From the NCBI GenBank assembly GCA_028023455.1, contig JAQFVV010006551.1, positions 233,001-297,000 on the forward strand: a DNA stretch of 64,000 nt, read 5' to 3'. Below, one piece after another: positions 22,701 to 33,755 of the stretch. This DNA is from Epiperipatus broadwayi (lineage: Eukaryota > Onychophora > Udeonychophora > Euonychophora > Peripatidae). A program made the translations under genes and the position numbers. Under the pieces are notes generated by a model, which saw nothing but the letters and a program-made list of their open reading frames with translations, did no database searches and was not told the origin of the DNA. Within the stretch, counting starts at the first letter, position 1. Every line of letters starts with the position of its first letter.

Positions 22701-25700
22701 TAAAAGTACAATTTATTATCCCAAAATAGAATGACTAATATTGTTCGCGCTAAAAACAAATATTGACCAATCAACGGATTTAAATTGGCAAGAAAAAAAA
22801 TCTAAGATAGACAGAAGCGGGAGACGGAATGTGAAAGTTGAAGAGGACGGTAACCTTTTTTTGAATTGCTTGTAACATCAAAGCTGAAAAAGTAGTTTAA
22901 ATTTATAAATTAATAATTATTCTAAAGTTAGTCTTTAACAGATAATATAATCTTGTATCCAGAAAGATGATTTGCTAATTTCTACGTGATCTTACCAGTG
23001 GATTTATTCAAATTTGACCATTCATACTACAGTAAAGATGGAAATACCAAAAATAATAATTGAAATAATTATTGAAAGAAAAATGAGTGAAAATTGTATA
23101 AGTTTTGTGTTATTCGTGCTCAACCAGAAACTAAATCCTATAACGCTAAAAAAGAAAAGTAATACAAAGAAGACGCTGTGTGAAAATATAAGAAAGAAAT
23201 TATTTATTATTGAGAGAATCTTATGACGAACATTTGTTTTATAAATACTTAAAACTAAGTCATATTTCTCTATGAGAAAAATCATAGTATGTGTTCAAGT
23301 AAATATAAAGAGAATGAGGAAGAAAAATATGTTATATTAAAGGAAAACATTATTTAAAAATATAATTTCCAAAAGTAAAAAGTAGGAGAAAAGCCATAGT
23401 CCTGTATAAAGTGCTATATGAATTTACTAAGAGGAACCTAGATTTTATCTCATCATAGAAAAAGGAAAAATATATTTAAATGGAAGAAATATTGTTTAAA
23501 CAGAGATAAATTAATCACTAAAGGAGGAAAATGGATCCATGGAAATAAAGAAAAATTTATTGAATTTTCTAAAATAAAGTACAAGATGCATCGAGGGAAA
23601 ACCAAGCGCGGGGGGAAAAAGAAGAAAAAAATTAGCAGACTATATAAAGGAGATATCAAGAATAAGTGGGAAAAATATGAAGAAAACTAAGGATCATCGT
23701 CTAAGAAGAATTAATAAACATAATTAAAATTTTAAATAGAACATTAAGTGACTAAAGAAAATAAAGTATATTTTTTTTATTTAGCTTTGCAAGGAACGAT
23801 TTTCCAAGCGAATCCAACAAAGATGTATCGTAAATATAATTTTAATATTTTTTTTTATTGTATTTAAAGTATAAAATTTGAATTAGCTTAGGGAAACATA
23901 TAAACATAAATTTTATAATAGTTATAATTAAAATATGAGCTAATGGAATGAGAGAAATATTAATAATAAATAAAATGTGTGTATGGAAAATGTTAAATAC
24001 CTACTAGAAGTCCTGGAATGGAGAAGTTTACAAATGCGATCCAGAGGATAGAGATCGTTGGTAATTTTAATATTATTGGTAATATGTAATGTAATTTTTT
24101 TTATAGGTCATCTATTAATGAATGAGGTATGAACGATGTTAAAAGTTATAAGTACACATTTATCCAACATCAAACATATATTTGAGAGAGTAGTAAAACT
24201 TTAAAAATGTGCATGCAATAAATAATCTAAAATAATTAATAATAAGTAACATATTAATTATGTGATTCTTTTGAATTTTATATTGAAAATGTCCAAATAG
24301 TTTAGAACAATAGAGGTAGAAATGTACGAGAAGTATAGTAAAGAATTTTCTTAAGAATAGCTGTATAGTTATATTAAAAATGAATTTTATTATTATTAGC
24401 AAGGTAGACAAAGAATTTGTCGATGTAATGTAGAGATGAATCTGAAGAAATCAGTCAGATAGTGACTTGGGAGTACTGATATCAAAGGAAACCAAGAGGA
24501 TGTTTTTATTAAAATATAAGGAATGAAATATGGGGATCATAATAATTTGTGTGACCTCAGTATAGATAACTTTGCCCTATAACTGAGCACATATATTCTG
24601 GACAGTGTCTTTACATATCTTTGAAACTTTCTGATGTGATGAAGCTGAAGAAATAGCTTTAGCATCCTTCCAATATTAGAGGCAGATAGACAGATAAAAG
24701 TCACTCCTCTATGGCGTCCATAAATTCACTGTGCCATGATTGTCGAAGTTTTATAAAGGATAATATCTTGTTTATTTTGATCCAATGCATCTATATCTTC
24801 GCTATCTTGATTTCATGGAAATACATCGTCAGGGAGATAATTTTATAGAAATGATACATAAGATAGAAAGGAAGCTAGATATTAGTTATGTAAGAATAGT
24901 TGTTTACTAGAGTAAAGTAGAATTGTATAAGTCCAAAGTGAAAGTATCAGTATTATAAAAGATGGAGAATCATATGATATAATTTATAAAAAAAAAAAAA
25001 AACTTTAGAATTAAGTTTTAAAGCAATAATAAGATTTTAAAATATTGTACGTGATATTTTAATAGAAGAGATTGCATGTTTTGTGTGGCGAAATGATTTA
25101 AAATGTATAATAAAAAAATGTGTATTTGTACATGGTGTGTGGATGACGTTAATTGCTATATAAAGCTAGGAATAGGATCAATAATTTGACTAATAATTAT
25201 TATATGATCGGTGATAAAACTGAACATCAAATTGTCATAAGGATTAAATTCTGTAGGATTCCATACTAACAAGAATATAATTAGAATTTTGTAATCTTGT
25301 ATAATTTTACATAAAAGTAAAGATTTTATAGAAATATAAACCTGAAATTATAGGGATATAAATGTCAATAGAAAATTTTAATAGCTAGAATTTTGTGTAT
25401 TAAACTAAGCTCAAAACATGTATCTGAAGATAATAATATTGTGAAATATATTTTTGTAATTATTAATGGTAAAAGGGTAAAATAAAAATTAGATAATAAT
25501 AATGTTAAGACATCAACGGGTAGAAATAAAAGAGTTTGTAATAAGTAGATAGGGATATCCGCTGTAAATAATGTACAAATTGTTACTTGTTATAATGTTA
25601 ATAAAATGTTATAAAATTTTATTAGTAAGCTTTGTGTCTTGGTTGTTGTTTTTCCTACACATGAAAATGCATGAAATCACAACGCACGTTTATAATTAAA

Positions 25701-27215
25701 CGTATTTAAGATTTGCACAAAATAAATAAACATTAGAAATTTTAATAATTTATTTTATTTTATTTACGTAATGAAATGAAAGAAGTATAGTTAGAACAGA
25801 TATGGTCATAAATTGATTGCCACAGTATTTAAGTAAAATATATGCAAACGTTACCACATAACTTTTGAGTATTGGATTGATAAATATTACCACGAAAATA
25901 TTTAATACATCTAGAAAGAAAAGAGGATTGTATTACTCTATTATTGTCATTGTTATTATTAATTAGTTATTATTACGTAGTGAATTATGACATAAAATTC
26001 CCTTATCATAGTTTGCTACAGCAATATAAAATCAATTTTAATTACAATTCATAAACCTGAGATTTAATTATTTATTTACTTATTGATTTATCTATTTGAT
26101 TTGAGATGATTAGATTAATTTAATTCTATTTTATTTAATTAATTTATTTTATGTGAGCTAGATTTTGTTTTAAAAGTATTAAGATATGATACTTCGTCTT
26201 GTTCCTTTGTCATTGCTCCAGGTCTCATGGGAATAATAAAAGATATTTGTGTTGATTTATTTCATAGACACGACTAGATTTTATAAAATTCTGAGCTAGT
26301 AATTGTTTTATTTAAATCATAATAATATGTTTAATAGACTGAGCTAAAGAACCCGGAATTATTATTAATATTAATTGTTATTGACCGGAAATAAATAAGT
26401 AACGAAAATCCGGAATAATTAGTATAATCTTATATGGAGCAAGAGAGGGAGGTTACAATATAGATAAAAATATTTAAAGGAAATATAAAGAAGAAACAAA
26501 TAACAACATATTATTGGTAGTATTATATTTTACTAATTGATAAAAATATATAATAAGAGTACAATAACCATTGCCAAATTTTTAAAATTATTGGTTTATT
26601 ACACTTTTTACCATTGTTTGCCTTCAACTAATTTATTATATTTTGGATATAATAATTAGGAACACATAACCATTATAGGCAAAAAAGTTTCATTAATTAA
26701 TCCTGGCCTGAGAACTGTTTTATTAAATTTCTTGAACATAATTCCAAAATAGCACCCAAATTGTGATTCAGAATCTCAGAAAAGTTTTGTCATAAATAAG
26801 AATATAATTTTGGAATTCTAGCTTTTTTAATTTTTTCTTTAAAATTTGATTTGTTCTGCAGATCAATAAATTCCATTTTTAAAGTAACCAAAGTTAGCCC
26901 TATTGTTTTAATGATGTTGAATAGAGTTTTTTTGGTGGAATTGTTTAACAGTCCTTAATTATTATGATGTCATAACTTTTTAAAGCAGGAAAGCTTTCTC
27001 CCAAAGCTTTCTTTGTAAACACCAAAATTAAAAAAAAAGAAAACTGATGTCTCTAACAACATTTTTTTCTATGAATGCTATTACATGTAATAAATCCAGA
27101 ATCTTTAATTGATTATTACAAATAATCAAAATATTCTAAAATAACACTACAAAATTTGAATATGTCTATATCAAATTAAAAATTAAATTTTTACTATAGC
27201 CAGATTATATATATG
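22701..27215. other. Unassigned non-coding stretch with a CpG-containing patch near 22740-22860
   Basis: At 22745-22860 the sequence carries CGCGCT, CCAATCAACGG, AGAAGCGGGAGACGG and GAGGACGG, unusual in this AT-rich window and including a CCAAT-like box. It could be a promoter or a first exon, but I see no start codon with a convincing frame. The 70-codon frame at 23014-23226 is Lys/Ile-rich and has no known domain. From 23,300 to 27,200 no repeat family could be matched. Confidence 0.35.
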
Positions 27216-27360
27216 ATAAACAAAACAAGTTATAAATTTCGTAACTTGCTTCTAGCTTGCATTTTATGATCACTAGATGGAGTTTTACCAATAGCTCCTA
27301 AACAAGCATTGTTTACCTAAATGCCAAGAGAGAATTAGAATTCAATATCTCTTTTGTTGT

Positions 27361-27420
27361 CTCCACCTTTAGACCATGGTTTTGAGCTAGTTAGCTCAGG
27401 TCAGTAAGGGGTTGGGAGAT
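27361..27420 (-). ncRNA. Hammerhead-like motif, family C, degenerate
   Basis: Minus strand: stem I strand CCCCTTA, CTGACCT, stem II GAGC-TAACTA-GCTC, AAAACC, palindromic stem III ACCATGGT, C, then TAAAGGTGGAGA. Stem II and stem III are perfect. Core G8, A9 and G12 are altered, so it is presumably inactive. Confidence 0.5.
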
Positions 27421-27430
27421 CTAGTTTCTA

Positions 27431-27492
27431 GTCTTCCAACCCTTTACTGACGTGAGCCAACTAGCTCAAAACAATGGTCTAAAGGTGGAGAC
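27431..27492 (+). ncRNA. Hammerhead-like motif, family C, degenerate
   Basis: Plus strand: GTCTTCCAACCCTTTA, CTGACGT (27447-27453), stem II GAGC-CAACTA-GCTC, AAAAC, ACAATGGT, cleavage base C at 27479, then TAAAGGTGGAGAC. Stem I is long (CCTTTA/TAAAGG, TCCA/TGGA, GTCT/AGAC). A9 is T and G12 is A, two core defects. Confidence 0.55.
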
Positions 27493-28004
27493 AATGAAAG
27501 AGATATTGAATTCTAATTCTCTCTCAGTGTTTATGTAAACAAAGCTTGTTTAGGAGCTATTGGTAAAGCTCCATCTAGTAATCATATATATATATCACTA
27601 AACACCAATTAACACTTAGACAATCCCAATATCAATAACAATTAACCATTTCAAAATGTTGTCAAGGATACCTCCTTTTAACAATATATATATATATTAC
27701 TGTTTATAAATAAGACTAAAAGAAATAAATAGCTTGTGCATTTTAGAAAAAGAAATAATTTTGACCTATGTACTTTTGCTTGTATTATTTCTGTCTTTCT
27801 TTCTTTTTAATACACCTATGTTAGGGTAAGGGTAAATTTTGGTAAGGTGAGACTAGCTTTATTTCAAAATATGTCTAGCTGGTACAATAATATTATGGTC
27901 AAAGACATGGGATAATAAAACTTTGTGAAAACATTTCCATTTCTCATTATTGTATTTACATTTTATTCTGGATGTATAGTTACAAATTAACATTGTTTTA
28001 TGAT

Positions 28005-28274
28005 TTAATACCTCAAAATAATACTAATAATAAATTTCATTTCTCTACTTAAATCTTTTTTTCTTGGAAGATCAAGCCAGCATTTGGCTACTGAAAGAAT
28101 CAATTTGACCTGCATTTCTAAGATGTACATGGGTAGACCATCAACTTTAAAATCACAATGCAAACATGAACACCCTAAGGGTTTCCTTAATTTTTTCATA
28201 ATATGAAAATGACAATCCAAACAACAAAGAAAATACATATTGATATAATACCCTTGTTTAATAAGTAATCTCAA
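28005..28274 (-). CDS. Unrecognised 89-codon open frame with Cys pairs
   Basis: The frame starts at a Met at 28274 and ends at 28005. Cysteines cluster as CCLDC and CSCLHC, followed by DFKVDGLPMYILEMQ and CWLDLPRKKDLSREMKF. Composition is more protein-like than chance frames nearby, and ACCCTTAG just before GGTGTTC could be an internal splice acceptor with GCAGGTCAAA as a donor. I cannot match it to a family. It may be an exon, a decayed transposon gene or chance. Confidence 0.3.
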   Translation of the reverse strand: MRLLIKQGYYINMYFLCCLDCHFHIMKKLRKPLGCSCLHCDFKVDGLPMYILEMQVKLILSVAKCWLDLPRKKDLSREMKFIISIILRY

Positions 28275-28914
28275 AATCTTAGAAAATAATATGCATAGAG
28301 AATCAAGGTTAATGATGTATTACATACTTGAACAATACTTTTTCAATACTTAGAGGGTAGTCTACTTTTGTGATTTATTTAAATCTATGAAATGCCTTGT
28401 TCTTATGACAAGAGTTTTGAAGGCAAATAAGTAATATATTTTTAAAAAATGCAAAATTATATAAAATGGTTGGTGCAATGTTAGAGATTGCATTGCACTC
28501 AACACAGACCCATAACATCATCAATCATTCAAGTAATTTCCAGAATCATTACCCCATCATTTAGCAAAAAGCCACAATTAAAATAAACTTTCAAAGCACA
28601 AAGCTGTTTTTTCCCTCAAAAAGAATATAAGCAATAACAAAAAATAAATATTTTTTTACTTTTCATCCCAAATTATGCATATATCTAACAAGAAATTATT
28701 TTTATTGTGTGTGTGCTGAAAATCAGATATATTAATCTTTAACTTGGGTTAAAGTTTATATCTGTGCAAGAGAAAATCTCTAGTTTAATAAATGATTAGT
28801 AATAATCATTACATATTTATCAAAGAATTGATAACGTAAAAGTTGGGAGAGGAGTAAATTGCCACTTGAAAAAAAAAAAAAGAGACAATTTGCTGTACAT
28901 AAATACTCTTCATG

Positions 28915-29020
28915 TAAAAGAGATATATATGAGAGATGATGACCTGGCCCAACTGATAAGTGCTGGTTCAGCATGAAACGCATCTTGGGGGTTATTTGTC
29001 TTTTATTGTATCTTTACATA
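28915..29020 (+). repeat. Family A repeat fragment, GC-richer subfamily
   Basis: The segment GAGAGATGATGACCTGGCCC, the core at 28953 and the downstream TTGGGGGTTATTTGTCTTTT correspond to family A, but stem I and stem III differ from the other copies (CCCAA/TTGGG instead of ACCAA/TTGGT). A more decayed copy of the same subfamily lies at about 6895. Confidence 0.65.
28941..28992 (+). ncRNA. Hammerhead-like motif, family A subfamily 2
   Basis: Stem I GGCCCAA, then CTGATAA (28953-28959), a six-pair stem II GTGCTG-GTT-CAGCAT, GAA (28975-28977), ACGCAT, C and TTGGGGG. Stem I pairs CCCAA with TTGGG directly after the cleavage base. G8 is A here. The long stem II is the best of the family. Confidence 0.6.
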
Positions 29021-29039
29021 AAATTATTTATGAAATAAA

Positions 29040-30420
29040 AAAGAATGGAGAAATATGGAAGTTGTCTATAAAAAGAAATAATTTTACTACTAAATCTTTT
29101 AGAAGATATTTCAATTCTGTCAAGCATAGGTGATGGGACCATAATGTCTCTTTAGAGGCTGCTATAATTTTGACTTCTACATTATGTTATATTCATCACT
29201 CTATTAGGCTCTTCATTCTCAAAGGATTGACCCCTTGCTATATTTTTCCAATTTCTGTCATCATTGTTATTTTTTCCTACCTCTATCACATTGACATAAG
29301 CTGGCTCTTTAGATTTATCTTGTAATGTTTGTTTTAGTCTTCTGCTAGCAACTCCATGACCTATTCTATTGATTATATATCTGTTCCAAGAAGCACTGCT
29401 CTATTTTAAAATGCAAATTTTACAGAATTATCTGAATAATCAAGACATCAGTCATGCCATACACCAAGCACCCTTAATTTGATTACCTTTCTCGTAAAAA
29501 TTAAGAATATTTTTCTCCACTTTCTATTCGAATATCTTGCAATCCATAATAATGAATTGTTTCTTGATGTTCTTTTTTACAGATGATTCTTATCATTGAT
29601 TCTTTACATTTCTAAAATGTATTAGGTGAGTCAAATAATGAATCCCACTAAGTCTGTGCATCACCTTGTAAGTGCCCACAAGCTGTAACCATTTTACTCT
29701 CTTATGCCATTAGATAAGACTGAAATACCCTTCTAATCTATTCAAATGCTCCATAGGTGGTTCACTCGCCAAGGCTTTAAATATTTTAATTTTTAAAAAT
29801 TGATCCACATACTGGAAAACTTCTGACTCATTCCACATAAATTTTACTACATCTAGCTTTTCTGGATTTCCTTCAATATAATCCACATTGCTAGCATTTT
29901 CTTTTAAGTCAGTTTATATTGCTTCTATTTTTTTATTCAATAGATTGCAGCTATTTTAAACTTTATTTTCGTAGAATAATCTTTTGTTATTTTCTCATTA
30001 CTACATTCTTTATCTTCCACATTTATTTTTAAATCCTTCATCTTTATTAGTAGTTTATCTATATTTTCTTTGATATCTGCTGCATTTTTGCTATTGCCCC
30101 TATTACTTTCTCTTACTTGGAGTTCTATCTTATTTTCTTTTTGTTTATTTTATTTCTCTTTCAACCCATTCAAATCATTTTTCCAAACTTTACATACAGA
30201 TTATGTTATATTTTGATTCTCTACTTTTATTTTCTCTCTCACTTCATTTAATCTACTATTATCATCTGTTGTTTTTCTCCTTTCATTACATTAATCATTT
30301 TTCTCAATTCTACCATAGATTTCTGTTGGTTTGCATGCATTTTGGCATGTTCTGATGCATGAAGACCTACTTGAAGCATGATTTGTTAAGCTATGGTTTA
30401 ATGTTTTCTGTTTATAATTC
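29040..30420 (-). pseudogene. Degraded coding-like block, possibly a retrotransposon gag/ORF1
   Basis: The plus strand is T/C-rich and the minus strand correspondingly A/G-rich with Lys/Glu/Asn/Gln codons. Pieces translate to EKNMVELRKMINVMKGEKQQ-like and ENIDKLLIKMKDLKINVEDK-like stretches, plausible coiled coil, and then FQYVDQFLKIKIFKALASEP. Stops and frameshifts interrupt it throughout. A coiled-coil ORF1 or gag would fit, but no nucleic-acid-binding motif is visible, so the identity is open. Confidence 0.35.
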
Positions 30421-31268
30421 TCTCTAATGATTTTCCTTTCAATATGTTTTTATTTCTAACAATTAGTGGTTGTTCCTCATACCATTTTAATATTTTTTAA
30501 TTAATGTTATCATCATTATAGAAGTTATGAGTCTTAAAATATTCAATAGTTCTTCAGTTTTGAACAGAAATATTTTGAGTAATCGAGTACAACAAATTGA
30601 TTTTTTCTAAATTTAAAAAAAAAGTAGCATATAAAAGATAAATTTATGCTGCTATATTTTTTTACATATTTCATGTTACATGATGTTAAAAATAGTATAG
30701 AATTAACACAAAGATATACTGTTTATGTTTATTTTTCATTTATATTTATATCTTTTAATGTAAACGTTATAATATCAAATATATCAGAAACATAAATTAT
30801 GTTTTAAATTTTTTGCAGTAATCTTACTTGCTTACCGTCTATGTATCTATTTGATTTCCATAGTATTTCATGAGTACTAACCTCTATGTTGCTTTGTTTT
30901 TTTTGTTTTTTTCATTTTCCATTTTGCATGCTTTAGTACAAAATTATATAAAATGGAAAGATAATAATGTAAAAAAAAATGATTTTGTTAAGCCCACATG
31001 TTGTCATAACCTCCTGAATAATTAATCTTACAACTGTTACCATTCGTTCATTTACAATACCAAACAAATCACCACTAATATTAAGTTTATGTTGTGTTTA
31101 GTAACATATATATATATTCTCATATGATTAAAGGTGTAATCAGATAAACGAGTTAAAGAATGTTGGACTTTTATTTAACAAAAATGCTTTAGATTTAGTG
31201 TTTTCATTAAAAAAAGCTATATTTTTAAAATTAATACTGAAAAAACATCCCCCCCCCCATATGTCATA
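30421..31268. other. AT-rich non-coding, nothing assignable
   Basis: No coding frame or repeat family seen. A C10 run ends at 31259, next to the tRNA-derived repeat. Confidence 0.45.
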
Positions 31269-31357
31269 GCATCGGCCGGGAGGCGAACCCGCAATATCCG
31301 TCTGCAAATAACTGCTTGCTTGCAAGGCGGCTGCACTGACCTCTTGGCTAACAACGC
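31269..31357 (-). repeat. tRNA-derived retroposon head, second copy
   Basis: The minus strand starts with GCGTTGT and ends with CCGATGC, has A box TAGCCAAGAGG and canonical B box GGTTCGCCTCC, with a longer variable region than the 9258 copy. The 3' spacer CTATGACAT is shared with that copy. Here it is followed on the minus strand by a G run instead of an A run. Confidence 0.6.
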
Positions 31358-32040
31358 TTGACACTCAAAAAACATTTATACAGAAAAAACTTGGGAGAGA
31401 AAAAAACCTTTTTGTATTCCTTTAATAATATTCCTGCAAAGTATTTAAAAATAAATAATTCGTACTAATTAAATTTAGTAAAATCTATAATCTTTTTTGC
31501 TTTATAATCATTAAAAAAAGTACTATTTGTAAGAAATGAATCTTAAAGCATCTTGCTTAGCTCAAAAGTGATTAAGTCAAACAAATATACAAATAAAAGA
31601 TTAAATTCTCTTTTATTTTAAGATTCCAGAAAATAGTAACTGTATATTTTCAGATCAATGATTTTTAACAATCAACATTTCTTTAATAAAAATTACTTTT
31701 GTTTTAAGTAAAATCTTTATTAAAACAAATTTATATACAATACTGCATACATCATACTTTCAAAAAAGGATGTTTAAGTAGTAGAGTAATGGATTTAATA
31801 GCTAAAGGTCCAGGGATCAATCTCAACTCTTTCAAAAGTTCAAATTCATAAATATCTGAGGACAAATTACTCAATTATATTTATATTTTAAGCAGAAAAA
31901 AGTTTTAGTGACTATTATTCATTCAGTCTCTATAATACGAATAACTAATTTCATATATAGTTTAATTATCAATTAACATTGTAATATTCATAAACAAGAG
32001 AATGCAATATTATACCATCAATCAATATGTACATAGACTT
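31358..32040. other. AT-rich non-coding, nothing assignable
   Basis: No features recognised. Confidence 0.5.
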
Positions 32041-32447
32041 ATTTTAAACCATTAATCATCACATGATCACCATCTCTTATACTAGCACATAATTTTTTAT
32101 AAACAAGGCAAAACTCTCCATACAGAAGTGCCACCCTGTGCCAACCAGAGAGCTTAGATTGAAAATATTTTGGTATTTTCAATTTTATTCTCATAGTTTT
32201 ATAGTTAAGTAGAGATAAAAGGTGGTTGCAGGAGGGTTGCATTAGATCCTAAGATCTAGGTCCAATGCTCTCAAATCCAAAGCTCCTCACTGATGAAGGC
32301 CACAAGCCAGAAACTAGTCTGGGGATATTGGATGAGTAGGCATTAGATAGGGATTTTATGCACAAGCCTTCTGGCATCCATTGATTACTCTGGTTGGCAC
32401 AGGGTGCACTACTGTATGGAGAGTTTTGCGTTGTTTATAGACATTTT
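32041..32447. repeat. Family B hammerhead element with inverted termini
   Basis: The left end (TTAATCATCACATGATCACC, then AGGCAAAACTCTCCATACAG and GCCACCCTGTGCCAACCAGAG) and right end (CTCTGGTTGGCACAGGGTGC, TACTGTATGGAGAGTTTTG) are inverted repeats. The interior carries a unique part (AATATTTTGGTATTTTCAAT), GATCCTAAGATCTAGGTCC, the ribozyme, and CATTAGATAGGGATTTTATG. This is the family B copy with the least altered core. Confidence 0.8.
32275..32333 (+). ncRNA. Hammerhead ribozyme, family B, canonical core
   Basis: Outer stem I ATCCAA (32275-32280) pairs with TTGGAT (32328-32333), and inner TCCTCA with TGGGGA next to the core. The core is CTGATGA (32290-32296), GAA (32310-32312), A15.1 at 32313, stem III palindrome ACTAGT (32313-32318) and cleavage base C at 32319. 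Stem II is GGC-CACAA-GCC with an A-A mismatch at its base. All invariant core bases are present. Stem III is so short that activity would probably need dimeric RNA, as known for such ribozymes. Confidence 0.75.
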
Positions 32448-32593
32448 ACTGAATTTCAATTGCAAACATAATTCTATATTGAATTGAATCATGAAACAGA
32501 AGAAAAATTATGTTGTAGAAAATTCTATAAAGAAGTACATTACCATATTAATATCTTTATAGGAAACATATAACTGATGATAGATTATAATAT

Positions 32594-32645
32594 AAGGTTA
32601 CAGATTAGAAAAATAATGTAAGGTTACAGATTAGAAAAATAATGA
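32594..32645. repeat. 26-bp tandem duplication
   Basis: AAGGTTACAGATTAGAAAAA plus TAATG occurs twice back to back. Non-coding. Confidence 0.85.
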
Positions 32646-33629
32646 AGTCCTTCAGAAAAAAAATGTTGAAATTAAAAGACAACATCATAGAATATCAGAC
32701 TAAATGACCAATGTGGAGTATATCTGGTTGCACATATGATCACTACATAATTATTATTTATCTTATTGTTATTATTTTTTGAGTTAGAATGTCCAGACAC
32801 AGTCATAAGTCACAGTCAATTGATAATGATATTTCTATAATTTCATCTAACTTTTAGACATGTTTAATCTTACCTTGCAAATTTATTTGAAATTTTAATC
32901 ATATTTATAACTTTCCCATAGCCGGTGTGGGTGTGATAACTGAAATTCAGTTTTTAATATTAATAGAAAAGTAAACGTAGAGTAATATAAAATACTGTAC
33001 TGGATGATACCTACACTTTCAACAGGACATGAAGTAATGTAATATCAACACCATGCATCAGAATAAAACATCAATATAAACAGAATATCAAATGTAAAAA
33101 AAATATTAAATTTCCTTAGTTCAAGTTTAAATGAAAGAAATCACCTCAGTGAAATTGTTTATACTTCCTGATCACTCCCTACAAAAAAATTATATTACCA
33201 TATTGATTTTCACAATTAATTTAAATGTGGTATATCTTTGATAGGTTGAATTCTGATCTTGCCTTTACATGCCACTTTCGAGAAGAGCAAAAACCTACCC
33301 AAAAGAATATACCGCTTCAAATCACAAAAAAACCTCAGCATGCCAAGCAATTTTACATAATCAAGACAAAGTAATTCCCTATAAAAATATCACCTGGTTT
33401 CTTTCATAATTTATTTTAAAATATATTTGACAGAATTGAATCATCATAAATTGATTATTCTTTTGAAGCATGACATTAATAATTTAGAGAGTTCAAATTG
33501 AATCCGGCAATAAAAACAAAGATACCTTATAAAAGATGTTTTAGCACTGCATTATAGGTTAACAAAATATAAAATTTGGTAAATTTAAATTTAGGTAAAA
33601 AAATAATTAAAGAAAATTATTACCGTCAT

Positions 33630-33755
33630 TTAAAGGTGAGAAGATTGCAGTCCACCAAGAACTATCAACAGCAGCAGTGGTCAGTCAGGAGAAGAAACCT
33701 GTCAGAAGAAGAAGCAGAAGCAGTAGAAGCCCCTGTACACTGATAATCCTCATCT
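33630..33755. other. Exon-like GC-richer island, unassigned
   Basis: The block from GTGAGAAGATTGCAGTCCAC through AGCAGCAGTGGTCAGTCAGG to GCAGTAGAAGCCCCTGTACA is purine-rich and balanced in composition inside very AT-rich DNA. One forward frame reads QQQWSVRRRNLSEEEAEAVE then APVH and a stop; another gives RRRSRSSRSP. GATTGCAG could be a splice acceptor. No homology is recognised and the AGCAG/GAAGAAG content could be simple-sequence drift. Confidence 0.25.

Larger units (their letters stand above)
27216..27590. repeat. Family C foldback carrying ribozyme-like cores on both strands
   Basis: The outer arms GATCACTAGATGGAG/CTCCATCTAGTAATC and long inner arms (AGAGAATTAGAATTCAATAT, TGTCTCCACCTTTAGACCAT and complements) form a ~375-bp palindrome centred near 27415. 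Each half includes a hammerhead-like core, so RNA from either strand could fold it. The family also occurs at 15294 and as direct repeats at 39211-39900. Confidence 0.8.
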
